From Agaribacillus aureus (GTDB taxonomy: Bacteria > Bacteroidota > Bacteroidia > Cytophagales > Cyclobacteriaceae): 64,000 nt of DNA. Position numbers and translations under genes: made by a program. Below are positions 27,989 to 38,002 of the stretch, piece by piece. How positions within the stretch are numbered: the first letter of the stretch is position 1; each line of letters starts with the position of its first letter. The notes below the pieces were generated by a model that did no database searches, was not told the origin of the DNA, and saw only the letters and a list, made by a program, of their open reading frames with translations. The stretch covers positions 231,167 through 295,166 of the forward strand of contig JAUJEB010000009.1 of the NCBI GenBank assembly GCA_030442055.1, in the 5' to 3' direction.

Positions 27989-28540
27989 ATGGATAAAAAT
28001 GCAATCAACCCATGGAAAAAGCTTTCCCTTAAGCAGATTTACGATAATCCATGGATTACCGTGGAGGAATACCAGGTCGTTAATCCGCGTGGAGGAAATG
28101 GAATTTACGGAAAGGTCAGGTTTAAAAATAAAGCCATTGGCATAATTCCCATTGATGAAGGGGGAAACACGTGGTTGGTTGGACAATATCGCTTTACGCT
28201 GGATGAGTACTCCTGGGAAATTCCTATGGGAGGAGGACCTTTGGATGTGCCGGTGCTGGAGTCAGCCCGGCGGGAATTGAAAGAGGAAACAGGTCTTACC
28301 GCTGAAAAATGGACTAAAATCATGCGGATCCATACTTCAAATTCCGTAACAGATGAGGAGGGATTTATTTTTCTGGCTCAATCACTGACAGAGGGCTCCC
28401 CGGAATTTGATGAGACAGAAGATTTGAAAATTATCAAATTGCCATTTGAAGAAGTATATCAGATGGTAATGGAGGGGAAAATTACAGATAGTCTCAGCGT
28501 AGCAGGTATTTTAAAGGCCCAGGTTTTATTGAGGTCCTGA
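27989..28540 (+). CDS. Nudix hydrolase, ADP-ribose pyrophosphatase-like
   Basis: This 183-residue protein has VRFKNKAIGIIPIDEGGNTW and LVGQYRFTLDEYSWEIPMGG, typical of ADP-sugar hydrolases. Its Nudix box is GGGPLDVPVLESARRELKEE then TGL. The REUxEExGU half is intact, but the first Glu of the canonical box is replaced by Val. Metal binding through the RELKEE half should remain. It would cleave a nucleoside diphosphate sugar in the cytosol. The MATE gene follows 27 bases later. Confidence 0.87.
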   Translation: MDKNAINPWKKLSLKQIYDNPWITVEEYQVVNPRGGNGIYGKVRFKNKAIGIIPIDEGGNTWLVGQYRFTLDEYSWEIPMGGGPLDVPVLESARRELKEETGLTAEKWTKIMRIHTSNSVTDEEGFIFLAQSLTEGSPEFDETEDLKIIKLPFEEVYQMVMEGKITDSLSVAGILKAQVLLRS

Positions 28541-28567
28541 AATGAATAGCTAAGGGATTTTAGTGAT

Positions 28568-29914
28568 ATGAATTACAAGGAGCATTTTAAGAAGAATTTT
28601 TCATTGGCGTATCCGGTGATGCTAAGCCAGATGGGGCAGGTAATGGTCGGTGTTGCGGATAGTGTCATGGTGGGTAGGGTAGGCGTAGAGCCGCTGGCTG
28701 CTGCGTCCTTGTCCAATAGTATATTCGGTGTTATAATGATGTTTGGGATCGGCGTTTCTTACGCGATTACGCCGCTGGTTGCTCAGGCAGACGGGGCTGG
28801 AGATCACCGGGAAAATGCAATTTTGCTGAAACACGGACTATTTGTTAATATGTCCGTTTCAGTAGTATTGTTTCTGCTGCTTATGACGGCCACGCAGGTC
28901 ATGCATCTGCTGAATCAACCTGAGGAAGTGGTGGCACTGGCCGTGCCTTATTTAACCATCATTGCATGCTCACTGCTGCCCTTTATGCTGTTCCAGACCT
29001 TCCGGCAGTTTTGTGAGGGCTTATCCCTGACGCAGCCGCCTATGTATATTACGCTGGCTGCCAATTTACTGAACATAGCACTTAACTATATTTTTATTTT
29101 TGGAAAGCTGGGATTGGAACCGATGGGACTCGTAGGTGCCGGCTGGGCGACACTGATATCCAGAATTTTGATGGGACTAGGTATCGTAGGTTACGTTTGG
29201 CTCGCCCAAAGGTTTAAGCAACACCTGACAGGTTTCAGCCTTGTTAAAATAGCCATGGGTCGAATCAAGAAATTGTTGAATCTGGGTATTCCGGCGGGGC
29301 TGCAGTTTATTTTTGAAGTGGGGGCTTTTGCAACGGCAGCCGTTATGGCGGGCTGGCTCGGTGCCGAACCGTTGGCAGCCCATCAGATTGCCATCAATCT
29401 TTCTTCCATTAGCTATATGATGGCCACTGGTATTTCCGCCGCATCTACGATCAGGATAGGTAATCAGATGGGAAGAAAAAATATTCCCATGTTAATAAAA
29501 GCCGGGCGCTCTTCCTTTATCATGGGCGCCAGTTTTATGGCATTTTGTGGCCTGGTCTTTATCATTGGTAAAAATGTACTGCCGGCATTATATATTGATG
29601 AACAATCGGTTGTCATTATTGCAGCATCTTTATTGGTTATTGCCGCCTTTTTTCAGATTTCCGATGGCCTTCAGGTAGTAGCACTAGGCACACTGAGAGG
29701 AATGGAAGATGTGAAAATTCCTACTTTGATAACCCTGGTTGCTTATTGGGTTGTCGGGTTGCCTACCAGCTACCTGCTTGGATTTCCCGGCCAATTCGGC
29801 ATTCAGGGTATTTGGTATGGATTGTTGATAGGACTCTCCCTATCTGCCATCATGTTATTACTGAGATTTCATTTTTTGACAAAGGAAAAATTAAGCTATT
29901 TTAGCAAAGTTTGA
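28568..29914 (+). CDS. MATE family efflux transporter
   Basis: This 448-residue inner-membrane protein has twelve membrane segments in two halves. MLSQMGQVMVGVADSVMVG matches the first-helix MATE signature, and LNLGIPAGLQFIFEVGAFAT starts the second half. LEPMGLVGAGWATLISRI is also typical. It likely exports cationic drugs or metabolites by Na+ or H+ exchange, as NorM and DinF do; the substrate is unknown. It lies downstream of the Nudix gene and 67 bases before plsC. Confidence 0.93.
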   Translation: MNYKEHFKKNFSLAYPVMLSQMGQVMVGVADSVMVGRVGVEPLAAASLSNSIFGVIMMFGIGVSYAITPLVAQADGAGDHRENAILLKHGLFVNMSVSVVLFLLLMTATQVMHLLNQPEEVVALAVPYLTIIACSLLPFMLFQTFRQFCEGLSLTQPPMYITLAANLLNIALNYIFIFGKLGLEPMGLVGAGWATLISRILMGLGIVGYVWLAQRFKQHLTGFSLVKIAMGRIKKLLNLGIPAGLQFIFEVGAFATAAVMAGWLGAEPLAAHQIAINLSSISYMMATGISAASTIRIGNQMGRKNIPMLIKAGRSSFIMGASFMAFCGLVFIIGKNVLPALYIDEQSVVIIAASLLVIAAFFQISDGLQVVALGTLRGMEDVKIPTLITLVAYWVVGLPTSYLLGFPGQFGIQGIWYGLLIGLSLSAIMLLLRFHFLTKEKLSYFSKV

Positions 29915-29981
29915 TTTTACTTTTGCGGGTTTTAATTGCAAATTTGCACCAAAATATATAACTCGATTTTAGGATTATTCC

Positions 29982-30734
29982 ATGAAAGTTTGGAAAAAGC
30001 TATATACTTATTATGCCGGGTTGATATTTGGAATTACTTTTTTGATACTGTTCCCAATTTTTTTAATCATTATTTCGAAAAAGTCCTGGCATCGGTTTGG
30101 GTATCATCTTAACAAGTTTTGGGCGAAGGCATTTTTTGCCGGGATCGCAAAGCCGGTGGAAGTGGAAGTACACCCGGTCATCAATAAGGATAACAACTAT
30201 GTGTTTTGCCCTAATCATTTTTCCTATCTCGATATTCCTGTAATGGGCTTTACCCCCGCCAACTTTGTTTTTGTAGGCAAGAGTTCCATAAAAAAAGCGC
30301 CGTTATTCGGCTACATGTTTGATAAATTACATATTGCCGTCGACCGGCAAAGCAAGATAAGCAGTTACGAAACTTATAAGAAGTCTTCGGTGGTAGCAAG
30401 GCATGGAAGGAGTCTGGTCATTTTTCCGGAAGGAGGGATTTTGTCTAAAAAACCACCGCAAATGGCAAGGTTTAAGGATGGTGCCTTCAGGATAGCCATT
30501 GAACAACAAATCCCAATTATTCCTGTTACTATTCCGTTTAATTGGATAGTTTTGCCGGAAAATGGTGATTTTACCCTGAAAAGAGGTAAATTGAAAATAG
30601 TTTTTCACGAACCCATTGAGACGGCAGGTAAAAAGCTTGAAGACCTGCAGTCCTTGAAAGACAGAACATTTGAAGTTATTAATGATCATTTAAAGAAACA
30701 TGTAAATAATGCAGGTAGACAAGGAAACACTTAG
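29982..30734 (+). CDS. plsC: 1-acyl-sn-glycerol-3-phosphate acyltransferase
   Basis: This 250-residue membrane-associated enzyme has an N-terminal hydrophobic segment (residues 12-32). Acyltransferase motif I is PNHFSYLDIP (His79, Asp84). VFVGKSSIKKAPLFGYMF and VIFPEGGIL (Glu150) are the later motifs. It makes phosphatidic acid from lysophosphatidic acid for membrane lipid synthesis; specificity among lysolipids cannot be assigned. Its last 26 bases overlap the start of gatC, so the genes are coupled. Confidence 0.9.
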   Translation: MKVWKKLYTYYAGLIFGITFLILFPIFLIIISKKSWHRFGYHLNKFWAKAFFAGIAKPVEVEVHPVINKDNNYVFCPNHFSYLDIPVMGFTPANFVFVGKSSIKKAPLFGYMFDKLHIAVDRQSKISSYETYKKSSVVARHGRSLVIFPEGGILSKKPPQMARFKDGAFRIAIEQQIPIIPVTIPFNWIVLPENGDFTLKRGKLKIVFHEPIETAGKKLEDLQSLKDRTFEVINDHLKKHVNNAGRQGNT

Positions 30735-30996
30735 AAAAATAGCCCATCTTGCCCGGCTCGAATTTAAGGAGAAAAATGAGGATGAGATGATTGAAAGTCT
30801 AACCGAGATATTGTCATGGGTTCAGCAATTGGAAGAAGTGGACACAGAGGGCGTTGAACCCTTAACCACCATGTCCAAAGAAGTAAATGCGCTAAGGGAA
30901 GACAAGGCTATCAATAAGTTATCCCAGCAAAATGGCTTAAAAAATGCACCGCAGAAAGACAGCGACTACTTCCGCGTGCCTAAAGTACTAGATTAA
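30709..30996 (+). CDS. gatC: Asp-tRNA(Asn)/Glu-tRNA(Gln) amidotransferase subunit C
   Basis: This 95-residue protein has the full GatC pattern: RKIAHLARLEF, LTEILSWVQQLEEVDTEGVE and FRVPKVLD at the end. GatC stabilises GatA within GatCAB, which amidates misacylated Glu-tRNA(Gln) or Asp-tRNA(Asn). gatA and gatB are not adjacent. The start lies inside plsC and the frames differ. Confidence 0.94.
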   Translation: MQVDKETLRKIAHLARLEFKEKNEDEMIESLTEILSWVQQLEEVDTEGVEPLTTMSKEVNALREDKAINKLSQQNGLKNAPQKDSDYFRVPKVLD

Positions 30997-31088
30997 TCTT
31001 ATCCGCGTTCTTTTCCTATACCACAACTTTGGCAATAGTTTTAAATGCAACAAAATTCTTAGCTTGCAAGGGCTGCTAAAATTATTAT

Positions 31089-34000
31089 ATGATGGGGAAT
31101 TTAATTTTTTGGAAACAGTGGAACAAATCTGACCGTACGACTTATACCATTTTCCTTGCAGTCTTTGGACTGAGTGTTATTTTTTACCTGTTTAGTTATC
31201 ACCTGGGTGCAGATGCCATTATTAAGTGGGTGGTAAACAGCAAAAATCAAACGGTCAGCCTATTAAGAGAAGGTGCCAACATTGGGCCTGTTACGCTCAA
31301 TTATCTAACCGATAACTATCTGATCAAAGAGTCTTTTGAGGGTAGCGACATCGGCATTAACTATACCGCGTCTTACCTTTTTCTGGCATTTGTTGCGATT
31401 TCCCTGGTTTTGTACCTGACAATCATCACGACTTTAACCCGGTTTTGGTTCATTGTTGGGGTGGTGATTTTCACAGCGTGCATGATTAATTTCAAACTTG
31501 ATCAATTGTTGCTGTTTGGCAGCTATAAAAACTTGCCGCTTTATGGAATCTTAGCGATCTACCTCCCTCTTTTATATTATTTTCATGCTTTTGCCCGCCA
31601 AACTTCATTTTTGTGGAGATGGCTCATTATAGGCCTGGTAACTGTTGCCAGTGGACTCGTACTCACCCAATTCTCCACCGTAAGCAACCCTGTATTATAC
31701 CTGGTTAACTATGGTATTTTGTTTCCGGTGATCATCAGTATTCTTTTTGTTTTTGCTGTCTCTATAGAAGTCGTCGTGGGGTTTTTATATATTATCACCC
31801 GGGGAAATACAACACAAAGCAAGAACAGCCTGCTTCATTTTAGCGTGGTCACATTGATTTACCTGGTAAATGTCGCCCTGATTTTTGCCAAAAACCGGCA
31901 ATTTATTGATTGGGATTTCTATTACATCGACGAGTTTTATCTTTTACTGTTTTCGGCTATAATAGGTATCTGGGGGTTCAGGCACAGGAGCACGCTTTTT
32001 GAAAATATACTACCTTTTCGCTGTAATGGCGGGTTGCTCTACCTGGTTGCAGCCGTTATCTGCATGGCCACCGTTGGATACCTGTTTGCTACCGGCAATG
32101 ATCCGCTGGTTGAAACCATGGAAGATACTATCGTTTTCAGTCATTTGTCCTTTGGTTTCTTCTTTTATCTCTATGTGATATCAAACTTCATCGGACCGCT
32201 ACATAGCAATCTCCAGGTGTACAGGGTGCTATATAAACCTAAGCACATGCCTTACTACGTCATGCGATTCATTGGGCTGGTTGGGGTAGGCGGACTGTTT
32301 TTCCAGTCAGGTCAATTGGCTATGAGTCAGGCAGTAGCCGGATATTACAATGGGATTGGCGATTTGTATATGGCTGTAGAAGATTACTTCGTGGCTGAAC
32401 AATATTATAAGTTAGGAAGCCAATTTGAGTTTCAAAACCACAGGTCTAACTATGGACTGGCTTCACTTGCCAACAAGCAGGATGATCGCGGCAGCGCCCT
32501 GTATTATTATCAGCAGTCCATTTTGAAAAAACCGACACCCTACGCCTATGCCAATCTGGCGAACGCTTACCAGTCGTCGGGATTGTTTTTTGACGCACTG
32601 TTTTCCCTGAAAGAAGGTGTGGAACATTTCCCGGACAACCCATATCTTTATAATAATCTTGGCCTCCTCTATGCGAAAACTGATATTGTTGATTCCGCCT
32701 ATTTGTTTTTAAAACAAGCCACCCTGGGAAAGGATGCCAGGGATGTGGCCTCCGCCAATATTTTATCTCTACTCGCGGAAAAAAAATTGAAACTTGACAC
32801 GGATTCGTTGAATAACGAATATAATACTATTAACTATTTACCGGTTAAAAACAACCTGCTGGTCATCAACAATATCCATAAGATTTATGAAAATCGCCTG
32901 TTTTCCCAGGCCTTTCTGAACGATTCCATTCTTAACCCCAATACTTTTGCCTATTTGTTTAATGCAGGATATAATCAAAGCTTTGTAAAAGACTCCACCA
33001 TCACGGGTTTGATAGATCGTTACCGGGCAGTTTCGCAATACTCAAATTACAATCAGCAACTGGCGCTATCAAAGGCTTTCAATAGTTATGGCAATGGAGA
33101 GATCATAGACGCTTTTAAAATCCTGGATCAGCTGCAGCTTGAAAACTCGGTGCAAAAAGGTTATGTAAACAATATCAATGGATTATGGGCATTAGGGGAG
33201 CATTCACCGGCTTTAGCGCTTGATTTTTTTGAAAGAGCCATGGAGGCCGGTTACACGGATGCCATGTTAAATAAGGGTTTTGCGTTGATAGAAATGGATG
33301 ATTTGGAGCAGGCGAAATTGTTGCTTTCGAGTTTACAAACGGCCGGTACAAATGCACAAAATCAAATGGTGCCTACTTTGCTGAAATTACTGGATAGTGA
33401 CAGCCTTCAAATAGATGACCTAAGCGACCGGGAAAAATACTGGTTATTAAGTATCTATAAATTCCGGAATAGCGAAGAGGAAAACCAGCAGATACTGGGA
33501 AAAATAGAAAACCCATATTATCAATCAGCCGCGCAAATAAGCTTGATAGAACATCAATTTAGGCAGGGAAGAACCGACGAGTTATCTGATGAAATTAGTT
33601 TACTCGACCGGCAGGTGATTAATGATGAAAAACTGGCTGCGAGATTTTTGTGTTTGAAACTGACCTGGTTGGCAGCTCAGCGCGATCTGAAAAATATAGA
33701 AAAATTTTTAGACAAGCTGGGTCCTGAAGATGATTTGCTCAAATCGTATTTGAGGGCAAAGATAGCTGATGCAGAAAATAACACCGAGGAGGCTTCTGGG
33801 GCTTATCGGCGCATCGCGGATAAAAACCCATTTAAAGTGTCTTACATTGTTGACGCAGCAAGGTTTTTCCAGGAAAAATTGGAAGATGAAAATCTGGCCT
33901 ATGAAACCATATTGAATGCCGCCGTTATTAACCCTTATTCAGTGGTGCTGTCAAAGGCTTTTATTTTACAATGTCTGAAAATGGGATTGGCTAGCTACGC

Positions 34001-34112
34001 AGAAGAGGAGTTGCAACATCTGCAAACGATAATTACTCCAAGCGAGTATCAGGATTTTTTGAGTCTTTATCGGCAAATGGCAGAAGAAAATGAGCAATCT
34101 GAAAGTTGGTAG
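31089..34112 (+). CDS. Polytopic membrane protein fused to a long TPR region
   Basis: This 1007-residue protein has about ten to eleven hydrophobic segments in its first 420 residues. The rest is a helical-repeat domain. The clearest TPR units are YYNGIGDLYMAVEDYFVAEQ, SNYGLASLANKQDDRGSALY, YAYANLANAYQSSGLFFDAL and YLYNNLGLLYAKTDIVDSAY; later units are more divergent. The TPR part probably faces the periplasm or cytosol as a scaffold. No catalytic motif was found. An alternative ATG is at the second codon. The gene is convergent with the next. I recognise no family name. Confidence 0.82.
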   Translation: MMGNLIFWKQWNKSDRTTYTIFLAVFGLSVIFYLFSYHLGADAIIKWVVNSKNQTVSLLREGANIGPVTLNYLTDNYLIKESFEGSDIGINYTASYLFLAFVAISLVLYLTIITTLTRFWFIVGVVIFTACMINFKLDQLLLFGSYKNLPLYGILAIYLPLLYYFHAFARQTSFLWRWLIIGLVTVASGLVLTQFSTVSNPVLYLVNYGILFPVIISILFVFAVSIEVVVGFLYIITRGNTTQSKNSLLHFSVVTLIYLVNVALIFAKNRQFIDWDFYYIDEFYLLLFSAIIGIWGFRHRSTLFENILPFRCNGGLLYLVAAVICMATVGYLFATGNDPLVETMEDTIVFSHLSFGFFFYLYVISNFIGPLHSNLQVYRVLYKPKHMPYYVMRFIGLVGVGGLFFQSGQLAMSQAVAGYYNGIGDLYMAVEDYFVAEQYYKLGSQFEFQNHRSNYGLASLANKQDDRGSALYYYQQSILKKPTPYAYANLANAYQSSGLFFDALFSLKEGVEHFPDNPYLYNNLGLLYAKTDIVDSAYLFLKQATLGKDARDVASANILSLLAEKKLKLDTDSLNNEYNTINYLPVKNNLLVINNIHKIYENRLFSQAFLNDSILNPNTFAYLFNAGYNQSFVKDSTITGLIDRYRAVSQYSNYNQQLALSKAFNSYGNGEIIDAFKILDQLQLENSVQKGYVNNINGLWALGEHSPALALDFFERAMEAGYTDAMLNKGFALIEMDDLEQAKLLLSSLQTAGTNAQNQMVPTLLKLLDSDSLQIDDLSDREKYWLLSIYKFRNSEEENQQILGKIENPYYQSAAQISLIEHQFRQGRTDELSDEISLLDRQVINDEKLAARFLCLKLTWLAAQRDLKNIEKFLDKLGPEDDLLKSYLRAKIADAENNTEEASGAYRRIADKNPFKVSYIVDAARFFQEKLEDENLAYETILNAAVINPYSVVLSKAFILQCLKMGLASYAEEELQHLQTIITPSEYQDFLSLYRQMAEENEQSESW

Positions 34113-34118
34113 TTGTTG

Positions 34119-35108
34119 CTAGTTCTCTTGTAATTTTAAGATATCGAAATTCTTTTTTCCGCCGGTATTTAACTTATAAAACAGGCCAAAATTCAGCCTG
34201 AAAGAAGGGCTTAGTTGTGTGCCATCCACTCTGGCAAAAAGCGGTAATTCAGCTGTGGCGTTGACAGAAAAATCGGGACCAATATTATAACTGACAGCGG
34301 GAATGATGAAAATCCATTCACCACCTGTATTGGGTAGGTCGTTACCATCATTGATGTCCTGCGCTGCATGACGATATCTGAACGAGAGGGATGGATCCAG
34401 GATCAGGTCACCTATGGTAACCCGGTCGCTTACACCGGCCCTGATTTGCAGTTCATCACCTAATTCATAGACCTGTGTTCCAAAATAGTCATCATTTTCG
34501 CCGGTGATCCGAAACGTGATGGTGGAGATAAAATTCATGGAACGCCTGAATTTGATATTTTGAATAAAGTTTGCCCATAAAATACCATCCCAGGCGCCAC
34601 TGCCCGGTTGAAGATCGGCATTCAAAGTAATATTGTTATTAGCCAGGTCTGAGGCACCGGTGGGGAGCTTAACACCCAGACCTCCTACCAACTGGGTAGA
34701 TGGTTTTTCTGGATTTGTCAGTTTGTATTTAGCCAGTATAACCGCGTCCCCAATACCATTGGTTCTCACCAGGTTTGATGGCAATCCGGCCGGCGTGATA
34801 AGCCGCTCCTGGGTCACATGAGACAGAAACCCGTCGACAGAAAGCCTGTTGGTAATACCATAGCTTACTCCAAATAAGATGGAATGTGTTTTTCTTTCCC
34901 TCAATCCGTCTTGCAACTCCCTGGTTCCATCCTTTAGGGTTTTCAGCACATTTAAGTCATAGTTTAGGGTAAACTGTAGGGTGCCTTTGTCCCCTGAAGG
35001 CAGCCCGATGTTGGCGGCAATGGGTACTCCCCCGGAGCAACAGGTCTGTGCGCGAAGGTCAAAGATGGTCCATAAAAGGAGTGAAATAAGTATAAGTATA
35101 TTTTTCAT
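34119..35108 (-). CDS. Outer-membrane beta-barrel protein, MetA-pathway-like
   Basis: This 329-residue protein has a signal peptide (residues 1-20, ending LRAQ) followed by TCCSGGVPIAANIGLPSGDK. The body is beta-strand-rich with alternating hydrophobic and polar residues and ends FRLNFGLFYKLN. GIGDAVILAKYKLTN and GLGVKLPTGASDLANN resemble the Phenol_MetA_deg family of outer-membrane porin-like proteins. It may import a small molecule; the phenylacetate cluster lies next to it on the same strand, but a functional link is only inference. Confidence 0.72.
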   Translation of the reverse strand: MKNILILISLLLWTIFDLRAQTCCSGGVPIAANIGLPSGDKGTLQFTLNYDLNVLKTLKDGTRELQDGLRERKTHSILFGVSYGITNRLSVDGFLSHVTQERLITPAGLPSNLVRTNGIGDAVILAKYKLTNPEKPSTQLVGGLGVKLPTGASDLANNNITLNADLQPGSGAWDGILWANFIQNIKFRRSMNFISTITFRITGENDDYFGTQVYELGDELQIRAGVSDRVTIGDLILDPSLSFRYRHAAQDINDGNDLPNTGGEWIFIIPAVSYNIGPDFSVNATAELPLFARVDGTQLSPSFRLNFGLFYKLNTGGKKNFDILKLQEN

Positions 35109-35286
35109 CGCAACCGGCTTTACTTATACCATCACTACAATTTTTAGAGAAAAAAAGTTTAAAAACCGGCGATTTCTTATGGTCAGAATCGCTCGATTTC
35201 CAATTGACAGTCAAACATGTCAGTTGGTTGCGACATATTTGCCACCGCCATTTGGCCGGAGGATGTTTTTGGTCTATGAATTGCAA

Positions 35287-37356
35287 TTAATACGCAAGCA
35301 GCTCTTTAATCTTTAGCTGTACTTTTTCAATGGAAGGCAGCATCGCCTGTTCCAAAATACTATTCAAAGGGATGGCGGGCATGTTTTCCGAGCCAATGGT
35401 CATCACTGGTGCGTCAAGATGTTGAAAACACTTTTCCTGGATCATACCGGCGAGGCTTCTGGCAAACGAGTTGTCAACCGGCTCCTCGGTAACCACCAGG
35501 CAACGGCTGTTTTTTTTCACCGATGACAACACGGTACCTTCGTCTAATGGATGCAAGGTTCTTAAATCTACTATTTCAACCAGGCCCTCAAATGATTTTG
35601 CAGCATTCATTGCCCAGTGAACGCCCATTCCATAGGTAATAATGCTGATGGTGTTGTTGTGCCGGCAGGTTGCATCGTCGGTTTCAGTCACCAGGTGGGC
35701 TTTTCCAAAAGGTAATATGTATTGCTCATCCGGCTCCACTGATTTTGCGTAGCCCGTGCCCGGAATTTTGGACCAGTACAATCCTTTATGCTCAAAAATT
35801 ACCACCGGATTGGGGTCGTAATAAGCTGCTTTCATTAACCCTTTCAGGTCCGCCCCGTTGCTGGGATAGGCAATTTTTATGCCCCGGATATTGGTCACCA
35901 CTGATTCGACACTCGATGAGTGATAAGGCCCGCCGCTGCCATAAGCGCCAACCGGAACTCTTAAAATCATACTAACCGGCCACTTGCCGTTGGAAAGATA
36001 GTAGGACCGGCTGACCTCCGTAAATAACTGGTTCAGACCGGGCCAGATATAATCTGCAAATTGAACTTCAACAATGGGCTTTAAGCCGACGGCTGACATG
36101 CCAACAGTAGAGCCTACGATAAAGGCCTCCTGAATCGGTGTATTAAACACCCGGGTTTCTCCAAATTTTTCAGCCAATGTAGCAGCCTCCCGAAACACGC
36201 CGCCCAGCCTCTTGCCGACATCCTGACCATATAACAGGCATTCCGGATGTGCCTTCATCAGTTCTTCCACAGCATGGAGGGCACAATCTACCATCACCAC
36301 CCTTGAGCTGTTGGCAGGTGATTTCTGTCCCTGCTCCTTCACGATTGGGGTGGGGGCAAAGTCATAGGTGAATAAATCCTCTGGTGTCGGGTCCGGCGCC
36401 TTTAAAGCTTTTTCATAGTCCACGCGAACTTTTTCATCGCTTTCCGCTTCTATTTGCCTGATCTGATTTTCCGAGAAACCGTACTCCAGCAGCTGCTTTT
36501 TGAAGATGGGATACGGATCGCTTTTTTTGGCTTTTTCCAGGTCGTCTCTGTACCATTCCATTCTCACCCCCGAAGTGTGATGATTCAATAAAGGGACTTT
36601 TGCGTGAACAAGAAACGGCTTGCGTTCTTTTCTCATCGTTTTAATGACTTCCTCAAGCGCAAAATAACATGCCAAAAAATCCGATCCGTTAATACTTACC
36701 GGCGTAATGCCGCGAAAACCTTTAATGTATCCCGCAGCATTTTGAGCTCTTGTCTCACTGGCGTCTGCGGAAATATCCCAATCATTGTCCTGAACAAGGT
36801 ATAGCACAGGTAACTGTTTTAAAGCAGCCATTTGGAAGGCCTCGGCTACTTCACCTTCCGTTACCGAAGCATCTCCAAGGGAGCAGACCACAATAGGCTT
36901 TTCTTTTGGTTTTTCATGTAGGGAAAGCTCTTCTTTATATTGAATGCCCATGCCAACGCCCGTGGCCGGAATGGCCTGCATACCCGTAGCTGAAGACTGG
37001 TGAGGAATTTTTGGCTTGTCCGGGTCATTCAGGCTGGGGTGTGCGTAGTAGGTTCTGCCTGCGGAAAAGGGATCGTCCTTTTTAGCCAGTAATTGTAGCA
37101 TTAGCTGGTAGGGCGTGATGCCCATACCAAGCAGCATAGCGTCATCCCGGTAATAGGGGAAAACGTAATCCTCCGGGCGTAACAACATCCCCATGGCCAG
37201 CTGAATGGCTTCATGACCTCTGGAGGTTGCATGGACGTATTTCGAAACCAGCTTAAAATTATCTTCGTACAACTCGGCCATGGACTTGGCTGTCGCCATC
37301 AGGCTAAAGGCCTCCTTAACAGTCCTTTTACTAACCGGTTTTTTATCAATGATCAT
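35287..37356 (-). CDS. 2-oxoacid dehydrogenase E1, alpha and beta subunits fused
   Basis: The start at 37356 (MIIDKKPVSK) is chosen over an upstream ATG at 37473, which lies within paaY. The 689-residue protein joins an alpha chain (residues 1 to about 330: SRGHEAIQLAMGMLLRPEDY, the thiamine-diphosphate motif GDASVTEGEVAEAF, YLVQDNDWDIS) to a beta chain (about 355-689: VVMVDCALHAVEELMKAHPE, YGQDVGKRLGGVF, GGPYHSSSVE). The fusion resembles Bacteroidota branched-chain 2-oxoacid E1 proteins. It decarboxylates a 2-oxoacid and passes the acyl group to an E2, not encoded nearby. It appears to end the phenylacetate cluster. Confidence 0.88.
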   Translation of the reverse strand: MIIDKKPVSKRTVKEAFSLMATAKSMAELYEDNFKLVSKYVHATSRGHEAIQLAMGMLLRPEDYVFPYYRDDAMLLGMGITPYQLMLQLLAKKDDPFSAGRTYYAHPSLNDPDKPKIPHQSSATGMQAIPATGVGMGIQYKEELSLHEKPKEKPIVVCSLGDASVTEGEVAEAFQMAALKQLPVLYLVQDNDWDISADASETRAQNAAGYIKGFRGITPVSINGSDFLACYFALEEVIKTMRKERKPFLVHAKVPLLNHHTSGVRMEWYRDDLEKAKKSDPYPIFKKQLLEYGFSENQIRQIEAESDEKVRVDYEKALKAPDPTPEDLFTYDFAPTPIVKEQGQKSPANSSRVVMVDCALHAVEELMKAHPECLLYGQDVGKRLGGVFREAATLAEKFGETRVFNTPIQEAFIVGSTVGMSAVGLKPIVEVQFADYIWPGLNQLFTEVSRSYYLSNGKWPVSMILRVPVGAYGSGGPYHSSSVESVVTNIRGIKIAYPSNGADLKGLMKAAYYDPNPVVIFEHKGLYWSKIPGTGYAKSVEPDEQYILPFGKAHLVTETDDATCRHNNTISIITYGMGVHWAMNAAKSFEGLVEIVDLRTLHPLDEGTVLSSVKKNSRCLVVTEEPVDNSFARSLAGMIQEKCFQHLDAPVMTIGSENMPAIPLNSILEQAMLPSIEKVQLKIKELLAY

Positions 37357-37405
37357 TTTTTTGTTTTTTTTGGGTTGGTTATGTTGTTGTTTGATCGCCA
37401 ATTTA

Positions 37406-38002
37406 TCATTGGCCTCTGATATCCTGCCAAGTGCTGTAAAGCGTTTCCTGGCTGGGACGATTTTCCGGCACACTGGTCAAAGGTTCGACCGCTTTGAGAC
37501 CTTTGTGACAATCGCCGGGTAAGGTCTGATAAAGCTGTGTTCCTTTGGTTTTCCAGGCTATCATCTCGTCGCTCACATCTTTTATAACCTGTGCCGGATT
37601 ACCTACCAGCAACTTTCTCGCCGGTATTATTTCATCTGCCTTAATAAAACTTAAAGCACCAATGATACATTCCTCTCCAATTTCCGCGCCATCCATTATA
37701 ACGGTATTCATACCTACCAAAACATTCCTGCCTATGTTGGCCCCATGAATAACAGCACCATGACCAATATGGGCACTTTCTTTTAGCCTGACTGTTTTGC
37801 CCGGGAACATGTGAACGGTGCAGTTTTCTTGCACATTACAGCCATCCTCTATGATAATCTCTCCCCAATCGCCTCTGATGGCCGCCCCGGGCCCGATATA
37901 AACATCCTTGCCAATAATAACATTGCCCGTAACCGCTGCCAGCGGGTGAACAAATGCCGAGGGATGTATTACAGGTATAAATCCTTTAAATTCATAAATC
38001 AT
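37406..38002 (-). CDS. paaY: PaaY-type hexapeptide acyltransferase-fold thioesterase
   Basis: This 198-residue left-handed beta-helix protein has repeated hexapeptides (NVIIGKDVYIGPGAAIRGD and HIGHGAVIHGANIGRNVLVG), the gamma-carbonic-anhydrase relatives. The ending YQTLPGDCHKGLKAVEPLTS then VPENRP is specific for PaaY. PaaY hydrolyses dead-end ring-derived CoA thioesters in phenylacetate degradation. Its ATG overlaps the stop of the preceding hydratase gene. Confidence 0.9.
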   Translation of the reverse strand: MIYEFKGFIPVIHPSAFVHPLAAVTGNVIIGKDVYIGPGAAIRGDWGEIIIEDGCNVQENCTVHMFPGKTVRLKESAHIGHGAVIHGANIGRNVLVGMNTVIMDGAEIGEECIIGALSFIKADEIIPARKLLVGNPAQVIKDVSDEMIAWKTKGTQLYQTLPGDCHKGLKAVEPLTSVPENRPSQETLYSTWQDIRGQ

